Source of the DNA: Janibacter endophyticus
GTDB lineage: Bacteria; Actinomycetota; Actinomycetes; Actinomycetales; Dermatophilaceae
Reading direction: 5' to 3'
Length of the DNA stretch: 64,000 bases
NCBI RefSeq assembly: GCF_016888335.1
Contig: NZ_JAFEJG010000004.1
Coordinates: 62,001 to 126,000, forward strand
A program made the translations under genes and the position numbers. Position 1 is the first letter of the stretch; each line of letters begins with the position of its first letter. Below, piece after piece: positions 51,664-60,445 of this stretch. The notes below the pieces were generated by a model. It saw only the letters and a program-made list of their open reading frames with translations, had not been told where the DNA came from and ran no database searches.

Positions 51664-51671
51664 GCTCGCTG

Positions 51672-51762
51672 CGGAGGCGGAGGGATTTGAACCCTCGATG
51701 GGGTTGAAGCCCCAAACCGCATTAGCAGTGCGGCGCCATAGACCGGACTAGGCGACGCCTCC
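51672..51762 (-). tRNA. tRNA-Ser (anticodon GCT)
   Basis: Acceptor GGAGGCG/CGCCTCC, discriminator G, anticodon loop CTGCTAA, long variable arm (TTTGGGGCTTCAACCCCA), T-arm GGGTTCAAATCCC. CCA not encoded. Decodes AGC/AGU. Confidence 0.97.
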
Positions 51763-51810
51763 AGACAACTCGCACAGGTTAGCCCGCAAGGCGGGTGACC
51801 TCCAAAGCGG

Positions 51811-53331
51811 TCAGCCGCAGATGTCCTCGGTGGCTGTGCGCTTCTCCAGCTGGCCCTCAACGGGAGGCGCCGAGACGCTGGGCGCGGGGATCGGGTCGCT
51901 CCCGGTGCGGTTCGGGACCTCCGCCGCGGTCGGGGCCCCGGCCCCGAGGACGAGCCGCACGACGTCAGCGAGCGTCTCGTCCTCGACGAGCTTCGCACCC
52001 GGGTAGGCGGCGGCCAGCGTGCGGGCGGCCTCGGCCTGCTCTGCACCGTGCCGGATCTCGACGCCCCCGACATCTCCGGTCGGCGCGACGTCACCCACGG
52101 AGGCGACGAAGCCCTGGACGGACAGCGCCGCGCTCTCCTGGCCGGCGAGCCCCTCCGTCGCGGTGTCGTCGACGACGCTGACGGTGATCTCGTCCGGCGT
52201 CACCGTCAGCGGCTCCTCGGTCGGCTCCGGCGTGTCCTCGTCCGAGCCCGGCAGCGGGCTGTCGAGGCGCACGGCGTCCCACAGGGCGGCGGCCGGCTTC
52301 TCCTGCCACTCGACGCGGTTGGGGTCCTCGGCGTACGGCTGCGTCGGGACGGTGACGAAGGTGAGGTTGTCGATGCCGAAGCCGCGCAGGCTCCCGGCGA
52401 TCTGGCGCATCGTGTTGAGCGAGAGGTCCTCGTCAGCGGTCATCGACTTCGTCGCCGCGTCGAGGAAGGAGTAGAGCTTGTCGGGGCGCAGGAGCAGCGA
52501 GCTCTTCGTCGCCTCCTGCGCCATCGAGGACATGAAGGCCTGCTGCCGCTTGATCCGCCCGAGGTCGGAGCCGTCGCCGAGCGACTTGCGGGCGCGGACG
52601 TAGCCGAGCGCCTGCTTGCCGTCGAGCTTCTGACGGCCGGCGGGGAGCTCGATCTGGGCGTCCTGGTCGACGAGGGGCTCGGGCAGGCACGCCTCGACGC
52701 CGCCGAGGGCGTCGACCATCTGCTGGAACCCGGCGAAGTCGACGACGACGACGTGGTCGACGTACACGCCGGTCAGGCCCTCGAGCGTTTTGACGGTGCA
52801 GGCCGGGCCGCCGAGGTTGAAGTTCTGGTTCCACTGGCGCACCTCGCCGTCGGCGACCGTCGAGGCCGGGTCGGCGCAGTCCTTCGGCGCCATCGTCATG
52901 GAGTCGCGCGGGATCGAGACGACGAAGGCGGACCTACGGTCCCCGGAGATGTGGACGACGAGGTTGGTGTCGGAGTGGGCGCCGCCCTCGACGGTGTCCG
53001 TGCCGTACTCGGTGGTGCCGATCCCCTCACGGGTGTCCGAGCCGATGACGAGGATGTTCAGCGGCCCGTCCGCACCACCGCTGTTCTCCGGGCGGGAGCC
53101 GGCGCCGGCGCCGATGTCGAAGCGGGAGATGTTGCCGCTGAGCTTGAGCACCGCGACGAGGGAGATGACGCCGACCAGCGCGAGGACGCAGGCCAGCGCG
53201 ATCCCGCCCTTGCGCGCCCGACGGCGCCGGACGTCACGACGCTGGAGCCGCTCGTCGAGCCGGGCGCGCCGGGAGGACGCGGACTCCTCGGAGGAGGCGC
53301 CCTGGGCGCTCGGGTCGGTCGGCGTGGTCAT
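51811..53331 (-). CDS. LCP (LytR-CpsA-Psr) family glycopolymer ligase with LytR_C domain
   Basis: 506 residues. Arg-rich cytoplasmic N-terminus, one membrane helix (GIALACVLALVGVISLVAVL), LCP catalytic domain (ILVIGSDTREG, HSDTNLVVHISGDRRSAFVV, SIPRDSMTMAP, DFAGFQQMVDALGGVEACLP, LGYVRARKSLGDGSDLGRIK, RQQAFM) and a C-terminal LytR_C domain (ITVSVVDDTATEGLAGQESA). LCP enzymes attach arabinogalactan or teichoic-type polymers to peptidoglycan from a lipid carrier. ATG at 53331. Confidence 0.93.
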   Translation of the reverse strand: MTTPTDPSAQGASSEESASSRRARLDERLQRRDVRRRRARKGGIALACVLALVGVISLVAVLKLSGNISRFDIGAGAGSRPENSGGADGPLNILVIGSDTREGIGTTEYGTDTVEGGAHSDTNLVVHISGDRRSAFVVSIPRDSMTMAPKDCADPASTVADGEVRQWNQNFNLGGPACTVKTLEGLTGVYVDHVVVVDFAGFQQMVDALGGVEACLPEPLVDQDAQIELPAGRQKLDGKQALGYVRARKSLGDGSDLGRIKRQQAFMSSMAQEATKSSLLLRPDKLYSFLDAATKSMTADEDLSLNTMRQIAGSLRGFGIDNLTFVTVPTQPYAEDPNRVEWQEKPAAALWDAVRLDSPLPGSDEDTPEPTEEPLTVTPDEITVSVVDDTATEGLAGQESAALSVQGFVASVGDVAPTGDVGGVEIRHGAEQAEAARTLAAAYPGAKLVEDETLADVVRLVLGAGAPTAAEVPNRTGSDPIPAPSVSAPPVEGQLEKRTATEDICG

Positions 53332-53427
53332 CGCGGGGCAGGGTATCGCGGCTCCCCCTGCGCACAGGGTGCCTTGGGCGAAGGGGTGCGCACGTCACCT
53401 GTGCCGGCGTGGTCGGGGAGGCATGAC

Positions 53428-53457
53428 GAAGGCCCCCGGCAGATGCCGGGGGCCTTC
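53428..53457 (-). terminator. Terminator of cspA
   Basis: GAAGGCCCCCGGCA and TGCCGGGGGCCTTC, 14-bp perfect arms with GA between, 41 bp past the cspA stop; flanked by CGAAGG on both sides. Confidence 0.9.
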
Positions 53458-53497
53458 GGTTGCCTGCGGCGCGTGATGCGCTGCGGTGCGCCTCGTC

Positions 53498-53701
53498 TCA
53501 GACGGGGCGGACGCGGTCTGCCTGGGGGCCCTTGGGACCCTCGGTGACCTCGAACTCGACGCGCTGCGCCTCTTCGAGGCTGCGGTAGCCGGTCGTGTCG
53601 ATCGCAGAGTAGTGAACGAACACGTCGGGTCCGCCGCCGTCCTGGGCGATGAATCCGAAGCCCTTCTCAGCGTTGAACCACTTAACGGTGCCCTGTGCCA
53701 T
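53498..53701 (-). CDS. cspA: Cold shock protein
   Basis: 67-residue single CSD domain binding RNA/ss[23 protein letters not shown] (RNP1 KGFGFI), [18 protein letters not shown] (RNP2 VFVH), [13 protein letters not shown]. About 165 bp lie between its start and the aroQ stop, room for the long 5' leader typical of cold-shock mRNAs. No strong ribosome-binding site is visible (AAAGAGATTCACCCC). Confidence 0.96.
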   Translation of the reverse strand: MAQGTVKWFNAEKGFGFIAQDGGGPDVFVHYSAIDTTGYRSLEEAQRVEFEVTEGPKGPQADRVRPV

Positions 53702-53867
53702 GGGGTGAATCTCTTTCGTGTGAACCGTGGGACGGTGTGTCCCTTGTACTAGCTGCAAGATCCCTTACCCGCGACAGGTCCCCGACTGGTGGTCGGACCG
53801 GCGCTACGTGCTCAGTCGTACTGCAACTCGTGGACGACGCTATCAGCATCGGTGTGACGGCGCTCGC

Positions 53868-54308
53868 TCAGCGCGAGCATCGGACGCCGATCTCCTCGAC
53901 GGCCTCGACATATCCCTTCGTCCCGCGGCCGACGATGACCACGTCGGCGACGGCTGAGATGTAGGACTGGCTGCGGAAGGGCTCGCGCGCGTGGATGTCG
54001 CTGATGTGCACCTCGACGACGGGACCGACGACGTTCGTCAGCGCGTCACGGATCGCCACGGACGTGTGCGTCCAGCCGCCGGCGTTGATGATCACGCCCG
54101 CCGCGGTGCGCCGCACCTCGTGGATCGCGTCGATGAGCACACCCTCGTGGTTGGTCTGCCGGAAGTCCAGCGCCAGGCCGAGCTCCTCGGCCCGGGCGCG
54201 GCACATCGCCTCGACGTCGGCGAGCGTCTCGCTGCCGTAGATCTCGGGCTCGCGCTCGCCGAGCAGGTTGAGGTTGGGCCCGTTGAGGACGACGACGGTC
54301 TTGGTCAC
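53868..54308 (-). CDS. aroQ: 3-dehydroquinate dehydratase, type II
   Basis: Third shikimate-pathway step. 146 residues: [20 protein letters not shown] with the catalytic Tyr, [52 protein letters not shown] with the catalytic His and Ser. The only sensible start is GTG 54308, exactly one nucleotide after the discriminator base of tRNA-Ser(TGA) on the same strand. There is no space for a ribosome-binding site outside the tRNA, so the message is either leaderless after tRNA 3' processing or uses the tRNA sequence as leader. Confidence 0.95.
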   Translation of the reverse strand: MTKTVVVLNGPNLNLLGEREPEIYGSETLADVEAMCRARAEELGLALDFRQTNHEGVLIDAIHEVRRTAAGVIINAGGWTHTSVAIRDALTNVVGPVVEVHISDIHAREPFRSQSYISAVADVVIVGRGTKGYVEAVEEIGVRCSR

Positions 54309-54309
54309 G

Positions 54310-54394
54310 CGGCGGGTGTGGGATTTGAACCCACGAGGGGTCTCCCCCTGGTCGCTTTCAAGGCGACTGCACTCGGCCACTATGCGAACCCGCC
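54310..54394 (-). tRNA. tRNA-Ser (anticodon TGA)
   Basis: Acceptor GGCGGGT/ACCCGCC, discriminator G, anticodon loop CTTGAAA, variable arm (CAGGGGGAGACCCCT), T-arm GGGTTCAAATCCC. CCA not encoded. Decodes UCA. Abuts aroQ. Confidence 0.96.
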
Positions 54395-54502
54395 AACCGT
54401 CCCCCGACGAGGGAGACGCCAGGCTCACCGTATCCGCCGGGCGCCGGTAGTGTCGCAAGGGACCACGTCGCCCGGCCGGGCGCTGACGAAAGGACCCCCC
54501 CG

Positions 54503-54865
54503 ATGGCCAAGCTCTCGTTCCTCCTCGGCGCCTCCGTCGGCTACGTCCTCGGAGCTCGCGCGGGCACGGAGCGCTACGCGCAGATCAAGAGCGGCGCCGG
54601 GCAGCTCTGGCGGTCCCAGCCGGTCCAGCAGCAGGTGAGCGCGGCCCGCCACGCCGCGAAGACCAAGGCCGCCCCGGCCGCGCTCGACGCGGTGAGCGGT
54701 GCGGCGAGCGCCGCCGGCGACAAGCTCCGCACCGGGGGCGGACGCATCGCCGGCTCGAAGGACGACGTCCCCTCCTCCGTCGACCACCGGCCCGACACCC
54801 ATCATGAGGGCGACCCGGTCTCCGAGTGGACCGAGGAGGGTGGCGCCCCCGCGCCCCAGCACTGA
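54503..54865 (+). CDS. YtxH-like small membrane-associated protein
   Basis: 120 residues: an N-terminal hydrophobic glycine-rich helix ([20 protein letters not shown]), a basic amphipathic part, and an acidic disordered tail. The opening is typical of YtxH-like general stress proteins of Gram-positives. ATG at 54503 follows a GAAAGGACCCCCC region. No function assigned. Confidence 0.8.
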   Translation: MAKLSFLLGASVGYVLGARAGTERYAQIKSGAGQLWRSQPVQQQVSAARHAAKTKAAPAALDAVSGAASAAGDKLRTGGGRIAGSKDDVPSSVDHRPDTHHEGDPVSEWTEEGGAPAPQH

Positions 54866-54876
54866 GCCCACGGCCC

Positions 54877-55515
54877 TCAGATGAAGATCGCGGGGTCGAG
54901 GAAGGGCAGGTCGAGCGGGTCGACCTCACGGTCGGCGACCTTCTGCGCCTCGACCTGCGGGAAGCGGTAGACCGCGGGGACCCCGGTCGCGACGGCGCCG
55001 GTCGGGACGTCCTTGACGACGACGGAGTTCGCACCGACCTTGACGTTGCTGCCGACGTGGACCGGGCCGAGGATCTTCGCCCCCGCGCCGACGAGGACGT
55101 TGTCGCCGAGCGTGGGGTGCCGCTTGACGCGAGCGTGCGAGGTCCCGCCGAGGGTGACCCCGTGGTAGAGCATGACGTCGTCGCCGATCTCGGCGGTCTC
55201 GCCGATGACGACCCCCATGCCGTGGTCGATGAAGAAGCGACGGCCGATGTGTGCGCCCGGGTGGATCTCGACGCCGGTGACCGTCCGGGAGACGTAGGCC
55301 AGGATCCGCGCGGGCCAGCGCAGCGAGCGCTTCTGCCACCAGCGGTGGGCGATGCGGTGCAGCCAGATCGCGTGCAGCCCGGCCGAGGTGAGCAGCACGA
55401 CGAGCCGCGACGTCGCGGCGGGGTCACGGCGCATCGCTGCGTCGACGTCCTCGCGCACGGTCATCCACGGGGTCGGGTGCTCCGGCATCGGCGAAGGGGG
55501 TGCGAGCAGGTCCAC
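54877..55515 (-). CDS. cysE: Serine O-acetyltransferase
   Basis: Makes O-acetylserine for CysK. 212 residues from GTG 55515 (an ATG at 55488 is the alternative). Hexapeptide left-handed beta-helix: [40 protein letters not shown] with catalytic His-Asp, [35 protein letters not shown]-terminal Ile as needed for docking into CysK (ends DPAIFI). It follows cysK on the same strand with 81 bp between. Confidence 0.95.
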   Translation of the reverse strand: MDLLAPPSPMPEHPTPWMTVREDVDAAMRRDPAATSRLVVLLTSAGLHAIWLHRIAHRWWQKRSLRWPARILAYVSRTVTGVEIHPGAHIGRRFFIDHGMGVVIGETAEIGDDVMLYHGVTLGGTSHARVKRHPTLGDNVLVGAGAKILGPVHVGSNVKVGANSVVVKDVPTGAVATGVPAVYRFPQVEAQKVADREVDPLDLPFLDPAIFI

Positions 55516-55596
55516 GGAAGGAGTCTCTCGGTTCGGTGGGCTGGGTGAGGACAAGGCTGTCCCGGGCCGGCGCCGAGGCACCGGCCCGGGAGGGGC

Positions 55597-56523
55597 TCAG
55601 TCGAGGAGGTCGGAGAAGAGGATCGTCGAGAGGTATCGCTCGCCGAAGCTCGGGATGATGACGACGATCGTCTTGCCGGCGTTCTCCGGGCGCGACGCGA
55701 CCTGGTCGGCGGCCGCGAGCGCGGCGCCGGAGGAGATGCCGACGAGCAGACCCTCGTCGGTGGCGGCCTTGCGGGCCCACTCGACGGCGGTGTCGGCGTT
55801 GATGTCGATGACCTCGTCGTAGATCTCGCGGTCGAGGATGTCGGGGACGAAGTTCGCGCCGAGACCCTGGATCTTGTGCGGGCCGGGCTGTCCGCCGTTG
55901 AGGATCGGGGACTCCTCCGGCTCCACGGCGATCATCTGGACCTCGGGCTTGCGCTCCTTGAGGACCTGGCCGACGCCGGTGAGGGTGCCGCCGGTGCCGA
56001 TGCCGGAGACGACGATGTCGACCTTGCCGTCGGTGTCGGCCCAGATCTCCTCGGCCGTCGTCTTGCGGTGGATCTCCGGGTTCGCCTCGTTGGCGAACTG
56101 GCGGGCGAGGACACCGCCGCGCTCCTCGGCGATCTCGTTGGCCTTCTCGACCGCGCCCTTCATGCCCTTGGGGCCCTCGGTGAGGATCAGCTCGGCGCCG
56201 TAGGCCCGCAGCAGCGCACGGCGCTCCTTGCTCATCGTCTCGGGCATCGTGAGGACGACGTTGTAGCCGCGGGCCGCGCCGACCATCGCGAGCGCGATGC
56301 CGGTGTTGCCGGAGGTGGCCTCGATGATCGTGCCGCCGGGCTTGAGCTCACCCGAGGCCTCGGCTGCGTCGATGATCGCGACGCCGATGCGGTCCTTGAC
56401 CGAGCTCGCCGGGTTGTAGAACTCGAGCTTCGCTGCGACGGTCGCGTCGCTGCTGATGATGCGGTTGATCTTCACCAGCGGGGTGCGGCCGATGAGCTGG
56501 GTGACGTCGTCGTAGATGGGCAC
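55597..56523 (-). CDS. cysK: Cysteine synthase A (O-acetylserine sulfhydrylase)
   Basis: 308 residues, PLP fold type [21 protein letters not shown] contains the PLP lysine; [18 protein letters not shown] binds substrate; [15 protein letters not shown] binds the phosphate; [10 protein letters not shown] near the end. Adds sulfide to O-acetylserine. ATG at 56523 near an AAGGACC site. An AT-rich repeat-containing promoter region lies upstream. Confidence 0.97.
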   Translation of the reverse strand: MPIYDDVTQLIGRTPLVKINRIISSDATVAAKLEFYNPASSVKDRIGVAIIDAAEASGELKPGGTIIEATSGNTGIALAMVGAARGYNVVLTMPETMSKERRALLRAYGAELILTEGPKGMKGAVEKANEIAEERGGVLARQFANEANPEIHRKTTAEEIWADTDGKVDIVVSGIGTGGTLTGVGQVLKERKPEVQMIAVEPEESPILNGGQPGPHKIQGLGANFVPDILDREIYDEVIDINADTAVEWARKAATDEGLLVGISSGAALAAADQVASRPENAGKTIVVIIPSFGERYLSTILFSDLLD

Positions 56524-56576
56524 GAGGGTCCTTCCGGGTCGGGCGATGGGTGCTCGTCGCTAGGAACGAACATGAA

Positions 56577-56608
56577 GTTATGCATATTCCAACATCCCGT
56601 TATCCATA
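56577..56608 (-). promoter_or_regulatory. Direct-repeat operator upstream of cysK
   Basis: GTTATGCATA (56577-56586) and GTTATCCATA (56599-56608) are near-identical and exactly 22 bp apart, two helical turns, inside an AT-rich island in otherwise GC-rich DNA. Likely a binding site for a sulfur-responsive regulator overlapping the cysK promoter. The regulator is unknown. Confidence 0.6.
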
Positions 56609-56731
56609 GGAACAACCCGGGTCCGCGCCCCGGACAGGTGACAGCTCCCCCTTCGCCCTCCGACGGGACGACCGGGCGAGAGTGGTCACACGCGGTGCTG
56701 ACCGGGGACTACGGCCGCATAGGATTCGCGC

Positions 56732-59700
56732 ATGTCCGCTCTGGAGATCGTCGCCACCGTCATCGGCCTGACGTTGACCGTCGTCGGCTGGGCCATGCTG
56801 GCCCGCGCCGCCCGGCACTTCGTCAGCACCTTCAAGCTCGGCAAGCCCGACCCGGACCGCACCGGTCAGGCCGGCGCCCGGACTGCGACACTCTTCCGCG
56901 AGTTCCTCGGCCACACCCGCATGGCGCGACTGCCGGTCGTCGCCATCGCGCACTGGTTCACGATGATCTCCTTCGGGATCCTCTTCCTGACCCTCGTGCA
57001 CGCGACCGGTCAGCTCATGGACCCGCACTGGACCCTCCCGCTCATCGGTCACTTCCCGCCGTACGAGTGGATCACCGACATCTTCGCCTTCGCCGGCTTC
57101 TTCGGGATCCTCTACCTGATGTACGTCCGGCAGAAGAACAAGCCGAGCCGCTCCGCGGGCGAGGACGGGCGCCGCTCGCGCTTCTTCGGCTCGACCTTCT
57201 GGCAGGCCTACTACGTCGAGCTGACGATCCTCGGCGTGGCCCTGTGCATCGGGCTGCTGCGCTCGCTCGAGTGGACCCTGGTCAGCCGCGACCCGGAGAC
57301 GGCCCACCTCGCCAGCTGGGTGCACTTCCCCCTCACCGGATGGATCGGCAACGCCTACTCCGGCCTGTCCACGGGCACGGTCGAGACCCTCATCGTCCTC
57401 GTCGCGCTCATCAAGCTCGCGATCTCCTACGCCTGGATGATCACCGTCTCGCTCAACCCGACGATGGGTGTCGCCTGGCACCGCTTCCTCGCCTTCTTCA
57501 ACATCTACTTCAAGCGCCATGCCGACGGCCGCACCTCCCTCGGCGAGCTCCAGCCGATGAAGGTCGGGGACAAGCCCTTCTCCATGGAGGTCATGGAGGA
57601 GATGGAGGACTCCGAGCAGGAGATCTCGCTCGGCGTCGGCAAGGTCGAGGACTTCACCTGGAAGGGCCTGCTCGACTTCTCCACCTGCACCGAGTGCGGT
57701 CGCTGCCAGAGCCAGTGCCCGGCCTGGAACACCGACAAGCCGCTCTCCCCGAAGCTGCTCATGATGACGCTGCGCGACCACGCGCACGCCAAGGCACCCT
57801 TCCTCGCGGCCGCCCAGGACGCGAAGGGGATCATCCCCTCGCGGCCGGCGAGCCCGCAGACCGCGCACGGCGCCATCCCGTCGTCGAAGCACGCCGTCGG
57901 CCTCTCCGGCGAGGAGACCGAGGGCGCCGTCGCCACGGCGATCAACTGGGAGGAGATGTCCCTCGTCGGGCAGACCGGCTACGACATCGACAACCCGCTG
58001 AGCGCGTACAACCCGCACGGCCCGGACGCGGTCATCGACGAGGACGTCCTGTGGTCCTGCACCACCTGCGGTGCGTGCGTCGAGCAGTGCCCCGTCGACA
58101 TCGAGCACGTCGACCACATCGTCGACATGCGGCGCTACCAGAACCTCATCGAGTCGGCCTTCCCGAGCGAGCTCGGAGGCCTCTTCAAGAAGCTCGAGTC
58201 GAAGGGGAACCCCTGGGGCATGGGGGCGAAGGCCCGTATGGACTGGGCGAAGGACCTCCCCTTCACCGTCAAGGTCCTCGGCGAGGACGTCGAGTCCGCC
58301 GACGAGGTCGACTTCCTCTTCTGGGTCGGCTGCGCCGGCGCGTACGAGGACCGCGCGAAGAAGACGACCCGTGCGGTCGCCGAGCTCTTCGACATCGCGG
58401 GCGTGGACTTCGCGGTCCTGGGCAACGGTGAGACCTGCACGGGCGACTCGGCTCGCCGCGCGGGCAACGAGATCCTCTTCCAGATGCTCGCGGAGCAAAA
58501 CGTCGAGACGCTCAACGAGCTCGGCGCGACGAAGATTGTCGTCACCTGCGCGCACTGCTTCAACACGATCAAGAACGAGTACCCGCAGCTCGGTGGCAGG
58601 TACGAGGTGCTGCACCACACCCAGCTGCTCAACCGACTCGTCCGCGAGAAGAAGCTCGCCCCGGTCCGCCGCCCGAGCGCCCCGGAGAAGTCCAGCCTCA
58701 AGAACGTCGCCTCGACCGCGGCGACGGTGACCTACCACGACCCGTGCTACCTCGGCCGGCACAACCAGGTCTACGCCCCGCCGCGCGAGCTCATCGGCGC
58801 CCTGCCGGGTGTCGAGCTGCGCGAGATGGAGCGCTCCGGCGAGAAGTCCTTCTGCTGCGGCGCCGGTGGTGCCCGCATGTGGATGGAGGAGCAGCTCGGC
58901 TCGCGGATCAACATGAACCGCACCGAGGAGGCCATCGCGACAGGTGCCGAGCGCATCGCCGTCGGCTGCCCCTTCTGCCGCGTCATGCTCAGCGACGGCC
59001 TGACGGCCAAGCAGTCCGAGGGCGCAAGCGAGGAGATCGAGGTCGTCGACATCGCCCAGATGCTCCTCGCCTCGGTCAAGGAGGCCCCCGAGGCTCCCGC
59101 CGCCGGCACCACGGAGTCGCAGGAGCAGGCCCAGGCCGAGCCGAAGACCGCGGTCGCCGCCCCCGCCGAGGGTGCGGGCGCCCAGGACGCCACCCCCGAG
59201 GCGCCGAGCGCCGCCGAGACCGCGACGACCGCCGCTGCTGTCGACGAGGCAGGCGAGGACGGCGACGCCGTCAAGGGGCAGGAGACCCAGCCCAGCGCCG
59301 TAGACGCCAACGCCGCCCCCTCGTGGGAGACCGACACGGCCGCCGCCAACTCGGCTCCGTCGTGGGAGGACGCGGCCCCGGCCGCAGCCGCACCGGCGGA
59401 GGAGAGCACGCCTGCCGAGCAGCCGAGGGTCGAGGCTGCACCCGCTGCTCCGCCCGCCGACGCGGCCTCGGCCAACGCCGCTCCGTCCTGGGAGACCGAC
59501 GCGGCCGCTGCCAACTCGGCACCCGCTTGGGAGGACTCTGCTGCTGCCCCAGCATCTGGGGCAGCGACCGAGGCGCCCGCGGAGCCGGTCAAGATCGCGG
59601 CTGAGCCGACGGACGCTGCGTCCGCCAACGCTGCTCCCTCGTGGGAGACCGACGCGCCTGCCCCCACGGCAGAGGCACCGGCAGAGCCCGCCGCCGGGCC

Positions 59701-60370
59701 GACGAAGGCCGAGCCCGCGAGGGCCGATGCGGAGAAGCCCGCGGCCCCGGCCGCGGACGACGTCGCCGCGCAGAACGCCGCCCCGTCCTGGGAGACCGGT
59801 GGCGCCGCTCCGGCAGCGGCCCCCGAGCCGGAGGCAGAGTCCCCCGCCGCGACCGAGTCCACCGAGGACCACGTCGGCGGTCAGGACGAGGTCACCGGCT
59901 CCGGCGACCCCACCGCGGGCGAGGTCACCCCGACCGAGCCCGCCGCAGAGCCGGAGACCCCGGCCCCCGCCGCGGCAGCCGCTCCCGCCGACGACAGCCT
60001 CGCCGCCCAGAACGCCAACCCGTCCTGGGAGACCGGGGTCGCCGCTCCGGCAGCTGCCCCCGAGGCCACGGCAGAGCCCGTTCCCACCGAGGACAACAGG
60101 CCCGAGCCGGAGGCAGAGTCCCCCGCCGCGACCGAGTCCACCGAGGACCACGTCGGCGGTCAGGACGAGGTCACCGGCTCCGGCGACCCCACCGCGGGCG
60201 AGGTCACCCCGACCGAGCCCGCGGCGGACGCGGAGACCCCGGTCGAGGACGCCGCGACGGCCGGGAGCGACGAGGCGCCGGCTGGTCCGCCGGCCTCCGC
60301 CCACCCGGCACCCGAGGGCGTCGACCTCGACGCGCTCCGCGAGGCGAACGCCAAGCCGAGCTGGGAGTGA
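56732..60370 (+). CDS. EtfD-like membrane Fe-S oxidoreductase with repetitive C-terminal tail
   Basis: 1212 residues. Six membrane helices at the N-terminus (nitrate-reductase gamma-like), two 4Fe-4S motifs (CTECGRCQSQCPAW, CTTCGACVEQCPVD) and two CCG domains (CAHCFNTIKNEYPQLGG, CCGAGGARMWMEEQ) as in mycobacterial EtfD (Rv0338c), which passes electrons from ETF to menaquinone in beta-oxidation. From about residue 787 a 426-residue Ala/Pro/Glu-rich tail carries eight copies of an N(A/S)xP(S/A)WE motif; the last is the C-terminus (NAKPSWE). The tail includes a 118-bp exact DNA duplication. ATG at 56732. A large minus-strand frame here is a shadow. Confidence 0.93.
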   Translation: MSALEIVATVIGLTLTVVGWAMLARAARHFVSTFKLGKPDPDRTGQAGARTATLFREFLGHTRMARLPVVAIAHWFTMISFGILFLTLVHATGQLMDPHWTLPLIGHFPPYEWITDIFAFAGFFGILYLMYVRQKNKPSRSAGEDGRRSRFFGSTFWQAYYVELTILGVALCIGLLRSLEWTLVSRDPETAHLASWVHFPLTGWIGNAYSGLSTGTVETLIVLVALIKLAISYAWMITVSLNPTMGVAWHRFLAFFNIYFKRHADGRTSLGELQPMKVGDKPFSMEVMEEMEDSEQEISLGVGKVEDFTWKGLLDFSTCTECGRCQSQCPAWNTDKPLSPKLLMMTLRDHAHAKAPFLAAAQDAKGIIPSRPASPQTAHGAIPSSKHAVGLSGEETEGAVATAINWEEMSLVGQTGYDIDNPLSAYNPHGPDAVIDEDVLWSCTTCGACVEQCPVDIEHVDHIVDMRRYQNLIESAFPSELGGLFKKLESKGNPWGMGAKARMDWAKDLPFTVKVLGEDVESADEVDFLFWVGCAGAYEDRAKKTTRAVAELFDIAGVDFAVLGNGETCTGDSARRAGNEILFQMLAEQNVETLNELGATKIVVTCAHCFNTIKNEYPQLGGRYEVLHHTQLLNRLVREKKLAPVRRPSAPEKSSLKNVASTAATVTYHDPCYLGRHNQVYAPPRELIGALPGVELREMERSGEKSFCCGAGGARMWMEEQLGSRINMNRTEEAIATGAERIAVGCPFCRVMLSDGLTAKQSEGASEEIEVVDIAQMLLASVKEAPEAPAAGTTESQEQAQAEPKTAVAAPAEGAGAQDATPEAPSAAETATTAAAVDEAGEDGDAVKGQETQPSAVDANAAPSWETDTAAANSAPSWEDAAPAAAAPAEESTPAEQPRVEAAPAAPPADAASANAAPSWETDAAAANSAPAWEDSAAAPASGAATEAPAEPVKIAAEPTDAASANAAPSWETDAPAPTAEAPAEPAAGPTKAEPARADAEKPAAPAADDVAAQNAAPSWETGGAAPAAAPEPEAESPAATESTEDHVGGQDEVTGSGDPTAGEVTPTEPAAEPETPAPAAAAAPADDSLAAQNANPSWETGVAAPAAAPEATAEPVPTEDNRPEPEAESPAATESTEDHVGGQDEVTGSGDPTAGEVTPTEPAADAETPVEDAATAGSDEAPAGPPASAHPAPEGVDLDALREANAKPSWE
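59825..59942 (+). repeat. 118-bp direct repeat, unit 1
   Basis: Identical to 60104-60221, 279 bp (93 codons) apart, within the tail of the EtfD-like gene. Encodes EPEAESPAATESTEDHVGGQ and the following 19 residues. Confidence 0.93.
60104..60221 (+). repeat. 118-bp direct repeat, unit 2
   Basis: Second unit, base for base identical by eye to the first, implying a recent duplication or gene conversion. Confidence 0.93.
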
Positions 60371-60387
60371 CCCTCACCGGGTGACCG

Positions 60388-60421
60388 AGGGGGGATCGAG
60401 CCGCCGGCTCGGTCCCCCTTC
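60388..60421. terminator. Terminator after the EtfD-like gene
   Basis: GGGGGATCGAGCC and GGCTCGGTCCCCC stem with one G-U type position and a GCC loop; the right foot runs into a CCCCTTCG octamer. Confidence 0.8.
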
Positions 60422-60445
60422 GTCGTCTGCCGGTACCGTCACCGG

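Noticed and set aside
54310-54394. tRNA genes as attachment sites of integrated elements
   Set aside because: No integrase, excisionase pair or repeated tRNA 3' end was found next to any of the five tRNA genes.
54311-54458. Longer AroQ starting upstream of GTG 54308
   Set aside because: The extension would translate through tRNA-Ser(TGA); type II dehydroquinases begin just before the NGPNLN motif.
56600-60304. 1234-codon minus-strand frame across the Fe-S gene
   Set aside because: Mirror of the Ala/Pro/Glu-rich tail and core; the plus strand has clear cysteine motifs.
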